Shown: piece after piece, positions 51,260-60,270 of the stretch | How positions within the stretch are numbered: position 1 is the stretch's first letter | Layout: each line of letters begins with the position of its first letter | NCBI GenBank assembly: GCA_009789175.1 | Contig: CP046866.1 | Coordinates: forward strand, 2,232,001 to 2,296,000 | Source of the DNA: Salinibaculum litoreum | Lineage (GTDB): Archaea; Halobacteriota; Halobacteria; Halobacteriales; Haloarculaceae | Reading direction: 5' to 3' | DNA: 64,000 nucleotides | The notes under the pieces: model-generated | Told to the model about the DNA's origin: nothing | Database searches by the model: none | What the model saw: only the letters and a program-made list of their open reading frames with translations | Position numbers and translations under genes: made by a program

Positions 51260-51278
51260 GGCTCACAGTGTACACACA
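51260..51278 (+). promoter_or_regulatory. Direct-repeat operator candidate, copy 1 (toxin-antitoxin)
   Basis: GGCTCACAGTGTACACACA. It matches copy 2 at 51298-51316 with a single difference (AGTG/AATG); centre-to-centre spacing 38 bp. Contains the inverted element TGTACA. Confidence 0.55.
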
Positions 51279-51297
51279 GCAAATCGTTAAGTGAGTT

Positions 51298-51316
51298 GGC
51301 TCACAATGTACACACA
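51298..51316 (+). promoter_or_regulatory. Direct-repeat operator candidate, copy 2 (toxin-antitoxin)
   Basis: GGCTCACAATGTACACACA, ending directly before the antitoxin start codon. A protein bound here would cover the 5' end of a leaderless message. Confidence 0.55.
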
Positions 51317-51619
51317 ATGAGTTCTGACAAGAAGCGCGTGCAGTTCCGTGCGCCCAACCGGTTAATTGACCGGACCGACGTGCTCGCAGAGGTCCTCGGC
51401 GAAGACCGGACCGACATTCTCGTCACCGCACTTCGTGAGTATCTCCAAGAGGCCACCCACGACGACACGCTCACACAAGAGATTGCAGCAGCCTACTACG
51501 ACGACGTGATCAGCTACGAGCAACTCAAGAGCCTTGTCGGTGCCGAAGAAGCCGCGAACCTCCGAGCATTGAAAGAACAACTGGACGAAGACTACGTCGA
51601 GGACGTTGCCGGCTTATAA
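51317..51619 (+). CDS. Putative antitoxin (ribbon-helix-helix-like)
   Basis: 100 aa from the ATG at 51317 (MSSDKKRVQFRAPNRLIDRT); an upstream in-frame extension is rejected because it spans the operator repeats. The N-terminal strand (KRVQFRAPNRLIDRTD) and the helices after it suggest a ribbon-helix-helix DNA-binding fold; the acidic C-terminus would bind the toxin. The stop TAA abuts the ATG of the PIN gene. Together they look like a type II toxin-antitoxin pair. Confidence 0.7.
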   Translation: MSSDKKRVQFRAPNRLIDRTDVLAEVLGEDRTDILVTALREYLQEATHDDTLTQEIAAAYYDDVISYEQLKSLVGAEEAANLRALKEQLDEDYVEDVAGL

Positions 51620-52126
51620 ATGACAGAGCTCGTCGCGGATACGTCCGGGCTGGTGAGTCTCGGCATCGCCGGGCAAGATATCGACTTGCTCTCGCTGTGT
51701 CTCGAACACTACAACGTTGCCGTGCCGGAGACTGTTGTCGAAGAACTGCGCGAGGTCGCATCTTACGACGACGTACACGGGGACGGCGCTAGACGAGTTC
51801 TCGGTCGGACAGACGACCTGTCTGTGCGGGCCGTGGATCTAGACCCCGAATTTCCCCTAGACGACGGCGAGAACGCTGCAGTGACACTCGCAAATGAAGA
51901 CGATGCTGCCATCTTGCTCTGTGACGAATTCAACCGACTCGGTCTGATTCATGCCTCGCTTGCCGATACCCGACTCGTGACTACACCGACGCTGCTCTCC
52001 GTGTTTGTTCGACAAGCTGGCCTTGCTTCTCCGGATGCGCTCACCCTGCTCGACACGTTGAGTGAGGCCCGAAGCTGGGACACCAACAGCTACGTCCAGC
52101 GCGCTCGAACGCTGTTGGCTGAGTGA
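51620..52126 (+). CDS. PIN-domain-like toxin (DUF3368-type)
   Basis: 168 aa. The first strand VADTSGLVSLG carries the first acidic residue of PIN folds (Asp7). Later acidic positions appear in VVEELREVA, DDGENAAVTLANED and ILLCDEFNRLG. The fold matches PIN nucleases of toxin-antitoxin systems, likely an RNase. It lies zero bases after the antitoxin gene. Confidence 0.75.
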   Translation: MTELVADTSGLVSLGIAGQDIDLLSLCLEHYNVAVPETVVEELREVASYDDVHGDGARRVLGRTDDLSVRAVDLDPEFPLDDGENAAVTLANEDDAAILLCDEFNRLGLIHASLADTRLVTTPTLLSVFVRQAGLASPDALTLLDTLSEARSWDTNSYVQRARTLLAE

Positions 52127-52402
52127 CTGTCTTCCCAAAATAGACGACACTCTGTTCCTATTGGGGACCTTCGGGACGCGTCGTTAATACAGAACTTGGG
52201 GAGGCCCGTCCCATACGCCAGCGCAGCGATGTAATGACCGATTGTTGAGTGCATACTTGCCCAGTTTTAGATTCAGCGAATCACCATACAGCGACCCCCA
52301 GACAGAGTCGTACGATCAGCGAACGAAATGCAATCGAAACTGAACCGACAAATTTGCCCGTGTGCCGGCTACAACTCTGTATTTTGGGCAGTACAAGATA
52401 GC

Positions 52403-52422
52403 GGGCGGCGGGGATTTGAACC
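52403..52422 (-). repeat. Partial copy of tRNA-Arg 3' end, copy 1
   Basis: GGGCGGCGGGGATTTGAACC, the acceptor plus T-arm of the intact tRNA (52613-52684) with one base missing after GGCG. No anticodon half is present, so this is not a gene. Probably a remnant of site-specific integration into the tRNA. Confidence 0.7.
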
Positions 52423-52512
52423 ACGTCGACTGCACTCCCTGCGGTCGCTTGTCGCCTACTCCAAATCCCTCGGTGACGCTTTCGCTCCTCACGTTTGTTC
52501 GTCGCAGAAAGC

Positions 52513-52533
52513 GGGCGGCGAGGGATTTGAACC
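52513..52533 (-). repeat. Partial copy of tRNA-Arg 3' end, copy 2
   Basis: GGGCGGCGAGGGATTTGAAC and one further C, identical to the last bases of the intact tRNA gene (as read on the plus strand). It lies 110 bp after copy 1 and 100 bp before the intact gene, so the unit length is roughly constant. Confidence 0.75.
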
Positions 52534-52612
52534 ACGGTCGTTCCGCTTCCCTCCACTCCCTGATTCAAATCCTCGGGCCGTCTTCACGGCTCACGTTCGT
52601 TCGCCGAAAAAC

Positions 52613-52684
52613 GGGCGGCGAGGGATTTGAACCCCCGACCATCTGGTCCGGAACCAGGCGTTCTGTCCGCTGAACTAGCCGCCC
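52613..52684 (-). tRNA. tRNA-Arg (anticodon CCG)
   Basis: 72 nt on the minus strand. Acceptor GGGCGGC pairs with GCCGCCC. The D-arm is GTTC/GAAC. The anticodon stem CTGG/CCAG (with a C-A mismatch at its outer pair) holds the loop TTCCGGA, anticodon CCG, which decodes CGG. The T-arm contains GGTTCAAATCC. No CCA is encoded, as usual in haloarchaea. Its 3' end is copied twice downstream on the same strand, at 52513 and 52403. Confidence 0.93.
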
Positions 52685-52723
52685 TCGAAAACCAGTATCC
52701 GCCAGTACGATAAAACGATTGCG

Positions 52724-53383
52724 TTACGGCGACTCGTCGGTCTCCAGCGTGAAGGAGTCCGTCGGGCAAGCCGTACAGGTCAGGATGTACCCTTTCTCCA
52801 TCTCGTCGTCGCTGAGCGTGTCGTTGTTGGCGTGACGGATGAAGTCGTGGGCGTCGCCGTCCTCGATGTGACCGGCACAGGAGAGACACGACCCCTCACG
52901 GCACGCGTAGGGCAGGTCGTAGCCCTCGTCCTCGCCAGCGTCGAGGAGGGTCTCGTTGTTGGCGACTTCGACGGTGGTTCCCTGCTTTGCGAACTCGATT
53001 TCGTAGACTTCCACCTCGTCGTCCGGAATCGCGTCGGGGTCGAAGCCCTCGTCTTCTTCCTCTTCGCCCTCGCCGAGTTCGCCGGCCTCGCCGGCAGGCA
53101 CTTCACCGGCGACGCCGCCGCCACCGATAGAGCGGTTCATCGGTTCGGGGAAGTCCGTCTCCGGCACGGACTTCGCACGCTTTTCTAGCACATCCTGTGA
53201 GATGTCTTCGGCAGGCGTCCACTCGGTCCCCCTCGAGTAATGGAAGACCACGAGGACAGCTACGAGTGACAGTCCAATGAGGAGGTCCGCCGAGGTGAGC
53301 GGGACGATGCCGCCCAGCCAGAACCCGACGAAGGCAATCCACAGGAGCAACGCCCCGCCGACGAGGAAGGCATCCCTGTTCAT
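52724..53383 (-). CDS. Membrane-anchored 2Fe-2S ferredoxin
   Basis: 219 aa. Two N-terminal helices (about residues 5-50) are followed by a Gly/Glu-rich linker (about 85-115) and a plant-type 2Fe-2S domain. The iron ligands are in ACREGSCLSCAGH (Cys-x4-Cys-x2-Cys) and TCTACPTD (fourth Cys). It probably passes electrons at the inner face of the membrane; partners are unknown. Haloarchaeal 2Fe-2S ferredoxins usually lack the membrane anchor, so this is a distinct subtype. Confidence 0.9.
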   Translation of the reverse strand: MNRDAFLVGGALLLWIAFVGFWLGGIVPLTSADLLIGLSLVAVLVVFHYSRGTEWTPAEDISQDVLEKRAKSVPETDFPEPMNRSIGGGGVAGEVPAGEAGELGEGEEEEDEGFDPDAIPDDEVEVYEIEFAKQGTTVEVANNETLLDAGEDEGYDLPYACREGSCLSCAGHIEDGDAHDFIRHANNDTLSDDEMEKGYILTCTACPTDSFTLETDESP

Positions 53384-53541
53384 ATCTGCGGATATGGAGC
53401 AATGGTTTAATTAAGTGTTGTTTCGGCCGGGCCAGCGAGCCCTCACAGGCAGCCCTTACCATCGCAGTACTGGTTGGCACGACGCACCGTACGAGGGAAC
53501 CCTATCATTTTATTACATGTCGAGTCGCTGTTCCCTACAGC

Positions 53542-54855
53542 ATGGTCCTCCAACAGTTGCGTCGGGCCGGTCCAGCGCTTCGCGGGTGGGTCGGGCGGGC
53601 AGGCTTCGCTTCCCTCACAGCGGGCGTGCTCCTCTTTGGCTATCAGGCTGGGTTCATTTTGATGGACATCCAGCTTGCAGTCCTCAACACGGTGTTGAAC
53701 GTCGCCCTTCTCCAGGCGGAGTTCGCCGTGCTCTCCTTCGCGGGATTCATCCTCGCATCCGCCCTGGTCTTTCTGGTCTGGTCAGTCCAGTCCTGTCCGT
53801 ATGAGCCGGTTACCGACGCCGGAACTGTCACCGCAATCGTGCCCGTGTACCGGGATGCCAACGTCCTCGACCGGAGCGTCGAGAGCCTTCTCGACTCGAA
53901 CTACGAGGACGTGGAGATACTCATCGTCTGTGAGCCAAGCGATATCCCCACAAAGCGCCGGGCAGAAGAGCTAGCCGAACGCGACGGCGTCGACTACCTC
54001 GTCAACACGGAGCGGCCGGGGTCGAAGGCCGGGGCTATCAACTACGCTGTCGAAGAAACTGACAGCGAGTATATCTCCATCCACGACGCCGACGAACGTG
54101 TCGACGAAGGATTCCTCCCGAAAGCAGTCGCCAAACTCCGGCACAACGACGTAGTCCAGGGCCGGACGGTCCCCGAGCCATCGGGCTTTATCGAGTCACT
54201 GGCCTACTACGAGTCGATACTGCTGAGCTATGTCTCCCGGCGCGTGCTGTATCTGTTCACCGGATTCAAGATGGCAGCCAGCCGGGCGGTCGTAATGGAC
54301 CGGTCAGCTCATGACACTATCGGCGGCTACGACGAGGAGATGCTCACCGAGGACTTCTATTTTGCCTACCAGTGTTACCGCAACCATCTGGACGTGGCCG
54401 AACTGCTCGACAATCCGGCCCGCATCGACGCCGCCCACACAGTCGTCGACTGGTGGGGCCAGCGCAAACGCTGGATGACTGGCTACGCGCAGGTACTGCA
54501 CCGGCTGCTCGCAACCATCCGTCCGGTGAGACGCTACCGTAACATCTTCGCGACGGCTATCTGTGCGAGTACCGTCGTGGGCAGTCTACTCATGGTGACG
54601 ATGCTCTCGAAGTTCGCAGTTCTGGTCGTCGCGGACTCACAGGCACTGTTTGTCTTCCCGCTGGGTGCCATCGTCGCGGTGACGTTGGCAATTCATCTCC
54701 ACGACTACAGCCGTGGTATCGTCTCCGCGCCCACCTGGCACTGGCTGTTTGTCCCGTTGTTACTCCCGGTCTACAGCCTCTCTGCTATCAAGGCCGTCTT
54801 CGAGTACGTCTTCTCGTGGAACGGCGAGTGGTACCACGTCACCAAAGACGCCTGA
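53542..54855 (+). CDS. Membrane glycosyltransferase, GT2 family
   Basis: 437 aa. Two N-terminal helices (about residues 22-80), a catalytic domain with TAIVPVYRDANVLDRSVESL, the metal-binding DAD (SIHDADERVDE), the acid TEDF and the Q-x-x-RW motif (QRKRW), then three C-terminal helices. The layout is like processive GT2 enzymes that make extracellular polysaccharides. The product is not predictable here. Stands alone; a short promoter lies before the ATG at 53542. Confidence 0.93.
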   Translation: MVLQQLRRAGPALRGWVGRAGFASLTAGVLLFGYQAGFILMDIQLAVLNTVLNVALLQAEFAVLSFAGFILASALVFLVWSVQSCPYEPVTDAGTVTAIVPVYRDANVLDRSVESLLDSNYEDVEILIVCEPSDIPTKRRAEELAERDGVDYLVNTERPGSKAGAINYAVEETDSEYISIHDADERVDEGFLPKAVAKLRHNDVVQGRTVPEPSGFIESLAYYESILLSYVSRRVLYLFTGFKMAASRAVVMDRSAHDTIGGYDEEMLTEDFYFAYQCYRNHLDVAELLDNPARIDAAHTVVDWWGQRKRWMTGYAQVLHRLLATIRPVRRYRNIFATAICASTVVGSLLMVTMLSKFAVLVVADSQALFVFPLGAIVAVTLAIHLHDYSRGIVSAPTWHWLFVPLLLPVYSLSAIKAVFEYVFSWNGEWYHVTKDA

Positions 54856-54867
54856 AATCCCGGAGTG

Positions 54868-56118
54868 CTACAGCAGTTCTTCGACCGCATTCCAGCGTTT
54901 GTCGTTGTAGCTCCGTTGCTGGCTGGTGTCGAACTCCCGCTCGATGCGCCGACGGAGCGTCTGCTTGCCCTGTCGGTCGATGCGTGCGAGTTCGTCGGCT
55001 TTCCCCACCGGCAGCGGCGGCCCGCGCTCGCCAGCCACTTCCGAGAGGATATGGGTCGTCAGCTCGGCTCGCAGGTCCGAATCCTGCGTGACGACGTAGG
55101 GTGCCTCGACGCGGTACACGAGGTCGTCCCGAGGGTCGTAGACGACGAAGAAGGTCACCTCGTAGGCGTCGTCGGCAAGCGTGCGGTCGCAGTCGACAGC
55201 GAGTGAGCCATCACAGAGCATGCCGTCGGTGCCCGCACGCGACCGGAACCAGTTGGTGAAGGTGAGGTGGTCCGTCTTCGGGCGGCCGTCGTCGTCGAGT
55301 CGCTCCAGCACGCGCCGGAAGAAGGCGTCGTCGTCGACCCACGGCGCACCCAGCGAGGAGCGCAGCGTCCGCGTAATCGCCTTCGAGGCGCTGTTTTTCA
55401 CGAAGCCGACCAGCGGTATCTCGCGCTCAGCGAAGGTCTCGACCAGTGTGAGGTAGTTCGCCAGTACGTCCTGTGGCTGTTCTTCCTCAGTGAGTACCCG
55501 CTTGAGTTCCGGATGGCGTTGTGCCCATTTCAACAGCCCCGTCGGGTAGATGGGACCATCGAGCACCAGCAGGTCCTCGACGACATCCGCCTGCGTAATC
55601 GCGTGTTCGCTCTCGGCGAGATACAGAGAGAGGGCGTGAACGACGGTCTGCTCGTAGCGGTCCACCCGAGGCGCATGCAGGATGCGGTGTTTGGCATACC
55701 CTTCATCGCCGCCACGCCACTCGTCGTGGACATCGACGCTCGGGTCGTTGGTGTGGACGGTCATCACGATTGTCCGCGCCCGGTGTAACTCGATGTCCGA
55801 GGGAACCCCCGCCATCGCGGCCTGCGAGACGTCCAGCACCAGCCCGTTTTTGAACGTCGTCGGGTTGATAGTCCCGGCATCGAGTCCGTGCTGGGTCTCG
55901 AAGGCGGACGCTTCCAGTGCCACATCCTCGATAGGGACCTTGTGGCGCTGGATGCCGTCGAGCGGTTCCAACACCACCTCACCGTCGTCGTACAGCGGGT
56001 CGAGAAACTCCGTCCACGCGCGTTCGGCTACGTCGCCACGCTCGCGGTCGTCGACGCGGCGGCCGACGCGACTCGCCAGCTGGGCGATGCCGTCGACGTG
56101 GACGGGGTCGAGTGTCAT
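54868..56118 (-). CDS. nurA: NurA-domain DNA repair nuclease
   Basis: 416 aa, typical of haloarchaeal NurA. Acidic motifs include LLVLDGPIYPTGLLKWAQ and FVKNSASKAITRTL, then YRVEAPYVVTQDSDLR. NurA is a 5'-3' nuclease that works with the HerA helicase in double-strand break end resection. herA is not in this window. Convergent with the glycosyltransferase gene (12 bp apart). Confidence 0.85.
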   Translation of the reverse strand: MTLDPVHVDGIAQLASRVGRRVDDRERGDVAERAWTEFLDPLYDDGEVVLEPLDGIQRHKVPIEDVALEASAFETQHGLDAGTINPTTFKNGLVLDVSQAAMAGVPSDIELHRARTIVMTVHTNDPSVDVHDEWRGGDEGYAKHRILHAPRVDRYEQTVVHALSLYLAESEHAITQADVVEDLLVLDGPIYPTGLLKWAQRHPELKRVLTEEEQPQDVLANYLTLVETFAEREIPLVGFVKNSASKAITRTLRSSLGAPWVDDDAFFRRVLERLDDDGRPKTDHLTFTNWFRSRAGTDGMLCDGSLAVDCDRTLADDAYEVTFFVVYDPRDDLVYRVEAPYVVTQDSDLRAELTTHILSEVAGERGPPLPVGKADELARIDRQGKQTLRRRIEREFDTSQQRSYNDKRWNAVEELL

Positions 56119-56289
56119 AGCGAATGCTGTTCGTGCGACGGCCTAAAACTGTCGGGGGACAAGCCACACAGGCCCAGTCGACCGTGTCGGCGATTACGCC
56201 TCGCTGTGCACGGGTCACGGCGTTCCCCGTTCACGCTGTCGAGGAGGAGTTTCCATCCGAGACTCCACCCACAGGTCGGCTTCTCGCGG

Positions 56290-56682
56290 TCACTCCTCCT
56301 CGCTGTTCTCTCTGAGCATCCGCTGTAGTGCCTCGGCGATTTCCTCGTAACTCTGCATGGAGAGCCCGTCAGTCGTGATGAGCACGCCCTTGCGGTCGAC
56401 GGCGACCCGCAGCAGGTAGCCGTTCTCGAAGGCACGGACGGTGAACTTGTACTGGCCGAGTTCGGAGTTCTGGTAGGCGTTTTGCGTTTCGCGGTAGCCA
56501 CGCCACTCGTGACCCACGAAGGTGTTGAGGTCGGCGTCCTGTTCGAGGTCGTCGCGCAGATACAGCTGGTCGAAATCCGAGCGTGTGAAGTAGGTGACCG
56601 AGCGGAGACTGTCCCCGGTCGCCGTCCTGGCGGTGGTGACGATAGTGTCGGCTTTCTCGTCCGACAGGAGTTCCGATTGCAT
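56290..56682 (-). CDS. Conserved haloarchaeal protein of unknown function
   Basis: 130 aa from the ATG at 56682 (MQSELLSDEKADTIVTTART); an earlier start at 56709 would add 9 unlike residues. The sequence has a mixed alpha/beta pattern: FTVRAFENGYLLRVAVDRKG and SYEEIAEALQRMLRENSEEE. I recall this as a DUF7522-like family, tentative. No domain of known activity. Lies alone upstream of nurA on the same strand. Confidence 0.7.
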   Translation of the reverse strand: MQSELLSDEKADTIVTTARTATGDSLRSVTYFTRSDFDQLYLRDDLEQDADLNTFVGHEWRGYRETQNAYQNSELGQYKFTVRAFENGYLLRVAVDRKGVLITTDGLSMQSYEEIAEALQRMLRENSEEE

Positions 56683-56799
56683 GTTCTGACTGTAACAGCC
56701 GGGATACATAACTCCGATGTTCGCGGTGACACCCTCTTAAAGCCCGCTCACCCCTGAGGGGTCACACGGAGTGTCGGTCCCCGCCAACACTGAACTGCT

Positions 56800-56997
56800 A
56801 TGGGACTACTCACGCTGCTTGGCGTTGCAGCCACCGACGACCGGACAGACACCACTGATAGCGCGAAAACAGTCGACGAAATCGCCCGCTGTCGGGGCTG
56901 TGGCCGCTACTACGACGATGGTCACGAGACCTGCCCACACTGTGGGTCGGGCAACAAGATTCGCGGCGGCGGCCCGACCGGTCAGACCCGGGTGTGA
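56800..56997 (+). CDS. Small zinc-ribbon protein
   Basis: 65 aa. Two CxxC pairs (CRGCGRYYDDGHETCPHCGS) form a zinc ribbon at residues about 31-50, typical of small archaeal regulators or RNA/protein-binding modules. The N-terminus (MGLLTLLGVAATDDRTD) is a short hydrophobic start. Function unknown. Confidence 0.75.
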   Translation: MGLLTLLGVAATDDRTDTTDSAKTVDEIARCRGCGRYYDDGHETCPHCGSGNKIRGGGPTGQTRV

Positions 56998-57020
56998 GAA
57001 CAGCGACGAAACGCACCTCG

Positions 57021-57686
57021 TCAGAACGGCCCGCCGGAAACGACGGCCGACATCACCGTCCGCTCTGCCCGACGGAGTAACTCAGCGGCCGTTCCCGGCG
57101 CACAGTCGAGTCGTTCGGCCACCGCCTCCATGGTCGCCTCCCGCGTCGCGCTGTAATAGCCCGTCTCGACGGCCGCCTCGACGGCCGCCAGTTGGCGCTG
57201 TGTCAACTCCAGTCGCTCGTCGACGCGGCCGGCCAGATACTCGCCGACCGCTCGTACCTCGACACCCATTTCGCCGGGAATCGCCTCGACGGCCGACTGG
57301 ATGGACTCTGCGGGACCGACTGCCGTGACTCGGACAGTGCCGTCCGCGCGGTACTCGACGGGCGTAATCACTAACAGCCCCGGCTGGTCGAACGCCGCTG
57401 CGAAGGCCCGGTCGTCGTCGGCCAGTCGTGCGCGCACGTAGAGATAGAACGATTCGTCGGGACAGGGGTCGATATCGAACTCGATTGGCTGTTCGCGCTC
57501 GTCGAGTGCGCTCCGGTAGGGTTCGACCGGTCCCTCGACGTGAAACAGACCCGCGTGCTCGGCGGCGGCGTACTGGTCCCGATAGAGCAGGCGAGACACC
57601 TCGTAGCCCGCCGTCTCGACGACGAACTGGTGCATCGGACTCCGGCGGTCGGGTGGCTGGTCTATCTCCGCCTCCAGATAGCGCAT
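57021..57686 (-). CDS. HTH bat-type (bacterio-opsin activator-like) regulator
   Basis: 221 aa. An N-terminal sensor half is followed by the bat-type DNA-binding region (LTQRQLAAVEAAVETGYYSA, TMEAVAERLDCAPGTAAELL). It parallels the regulator at 37133. Divergent from the phosphoglycerate mutase gene with a 65-bp gap, so it could regulate it, but this is only a positional suggestion. Confidence 0.85.
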   Translation of the reverse strand: MRYLEAEIDQPPDRRSPMHQFVVETAGYEVSRLLYRDQYAAAEHAGLFHVEGPVEPYRSALDEREQPIEFDIDPCPDESFYLYVRARLADDDRAFAAAFDQPGLLVITPVEYRADGTVRVTAVGPAESIQSAVEAIPGEMGVEVRAVGEYLAGRVDERLELTQRQLAAVEAAVETGYYSATREATMEAVAERLDCAPGTAAELLRRAERTVMSAVVSGGPF

Positions 57687-57751
57687 GGTCTCGCGTCGGT
57701 CGGCAGCGGGAAAAGCGAAAGGGACTCGAAGCGCCGCAATCCACCTTCGGT

Positions 57752-59359
<1,608 letters not shown>

Positions 59360-59397
59360 GCCGGCGCGTCCAAGTACCGCGAGGCTGAACAGAGGGT

Positions 59398-60195
59398 GTG
59401 CGCGCGTATCGCATCGCCTACGACGGTCGCCCGTTCCACGGCTTCCAGCGCCAGCCCGACGTGCGGACCGTCGAGGACACGATTCTCGACGCCCTGCGGA
59501 CGCTCGGTGTCCACGAGGGGGACGTACCCTCAGGCTATGCGGCGGCAGGCCGGACCGACGCCGGCGTCTCCGCGACGGCACAGACCATCGCATTCGAGGC
59601 ACCAGACTGGCTCGACCCTGCGGCACTGAACAGCGAACTCCCGGCCGACGTGCGAGCCTGGGCCAGCGCCGACGCACCCGAGAGCTTTCACGCCACCCAC
59701 GACGCCGCCAGCCGGACCTACACCTACTACCTGCACGCACCGGACGCGAGCCACGAGCGCGCCCGCACGGCGCTCGCTGCCCTCTCGGGGGAACAGGATT
59801 TTCACAACCTCACCCCCGACGAGACGGGGACAGTCCGCACGCTCTCGACAGCGCTTGCCCGGGACGACCCGTTCCTTGTCGTCCAGTTCACTGCCGGCGG
59901 GTTCGCCCGCCAGTTGGTCCGGCGGCTGGTCTCGGTCGTCACGAGCGTCGCTCGCGGCGAGGACGGGACAGAACGCGTCGAGCAGGTGCTTGCCGCCGAC
60001 CCGCTTGACGGGCCGGAGGGGGTCGCACCCGCACCAGCCCACCCGCTCGTGTTGACCGACGTGACCTACCCTGGGCTGTCCTTCGCTGTCGATGCCGACG
60101 CTGCGGAGAGCGCCCGTGAGGTGTTCGAATCCCGACGGGTCGAGCACGCGACGCTGGCCCGGGTGTCGGGACAGTTATCGACGGTCGGCGAGTGA
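59398..60195 (+). CDS. truA: tRNA pseudouridine(38-40) synthase TruA
   Basis: 265 aa from a GTG at 59398 (VRAYRIAYDGRPFHGFQRQP). The catalytic Asp is at position 54 (AAGRTDAGVSA). RTYTYYL and QFTAGGFARQLVRRLV are typical family segments. It makes pseudouridine at positions 38-40 in the anticodon stem. The gene follows gpmI after 38 bp, on the same strand. Confidence 0.95.
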   Translation: MRAYRIAYDGRPFHGFQRQPDVRTVEDTILDALRTLGVHEGDVPSGYAAAGRTDAGVSATAQTIAFEAPDWLDPAALNSELPADVRAWASADAPESFHATHDAASRTYTYYLHAPDASHERARTALAALSGEQDFHNLTPDETGTVRTLSTALARDDPFLVVQFTAGGFARQLVRRLVSVVTSVARGEDGTERVEQVLAADPLDGPEGVAPAPAHPLVLTDVTYPGLSFAVDADAAESAREVFESRRVEHATLARVSGQLSTVGE

Positions 60196-60270
60196 GCGCC
60201 GGCGGTTGCGAGCGCCCGCTGCCCGAGCTACACGCTTTTTTATACTGCGGTCCCGGATGGACAACCGACA

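Larger units (their letters stand above)
50988..51316. other. 329-bp region between the ABC permease and the antitoxin gene
   Basis: No gene. Two direct copies of GGCTCACARTGTACACACA lie at 51260-51278 and 51298-51316, the second ending right at the antitoxin ATG (51317). These are likely operators for autoregulation of the toxin-antitoxin operon. The left half (50990-51180) has the ABC permease promoter; CGATATAATGTC at 51019-51030 is TATA-like. Confidence 0.5.
52127..52612. other. 486-bp region with partial tRNA-tail repeats, no gene
   Basis: The left half (52127-52400) has no supported gene. The right half has two partial copies of the tRNA-Arg 3' portion (52403-52422 and 52513-52533), each followed by about 80-100 bp of loosely repeated sequence, before the intact tRNA at 52613-52684. 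Longer frames through these copies are artefacts of repetition. Confidence 0.6.

Noticed and set aside
52403-52533. Two sequences resembling additional tRNA genes
   Set aside because: Only the acceptor and T-arm part is present; no D-arm or anticodon loop, so these are tail fragments.
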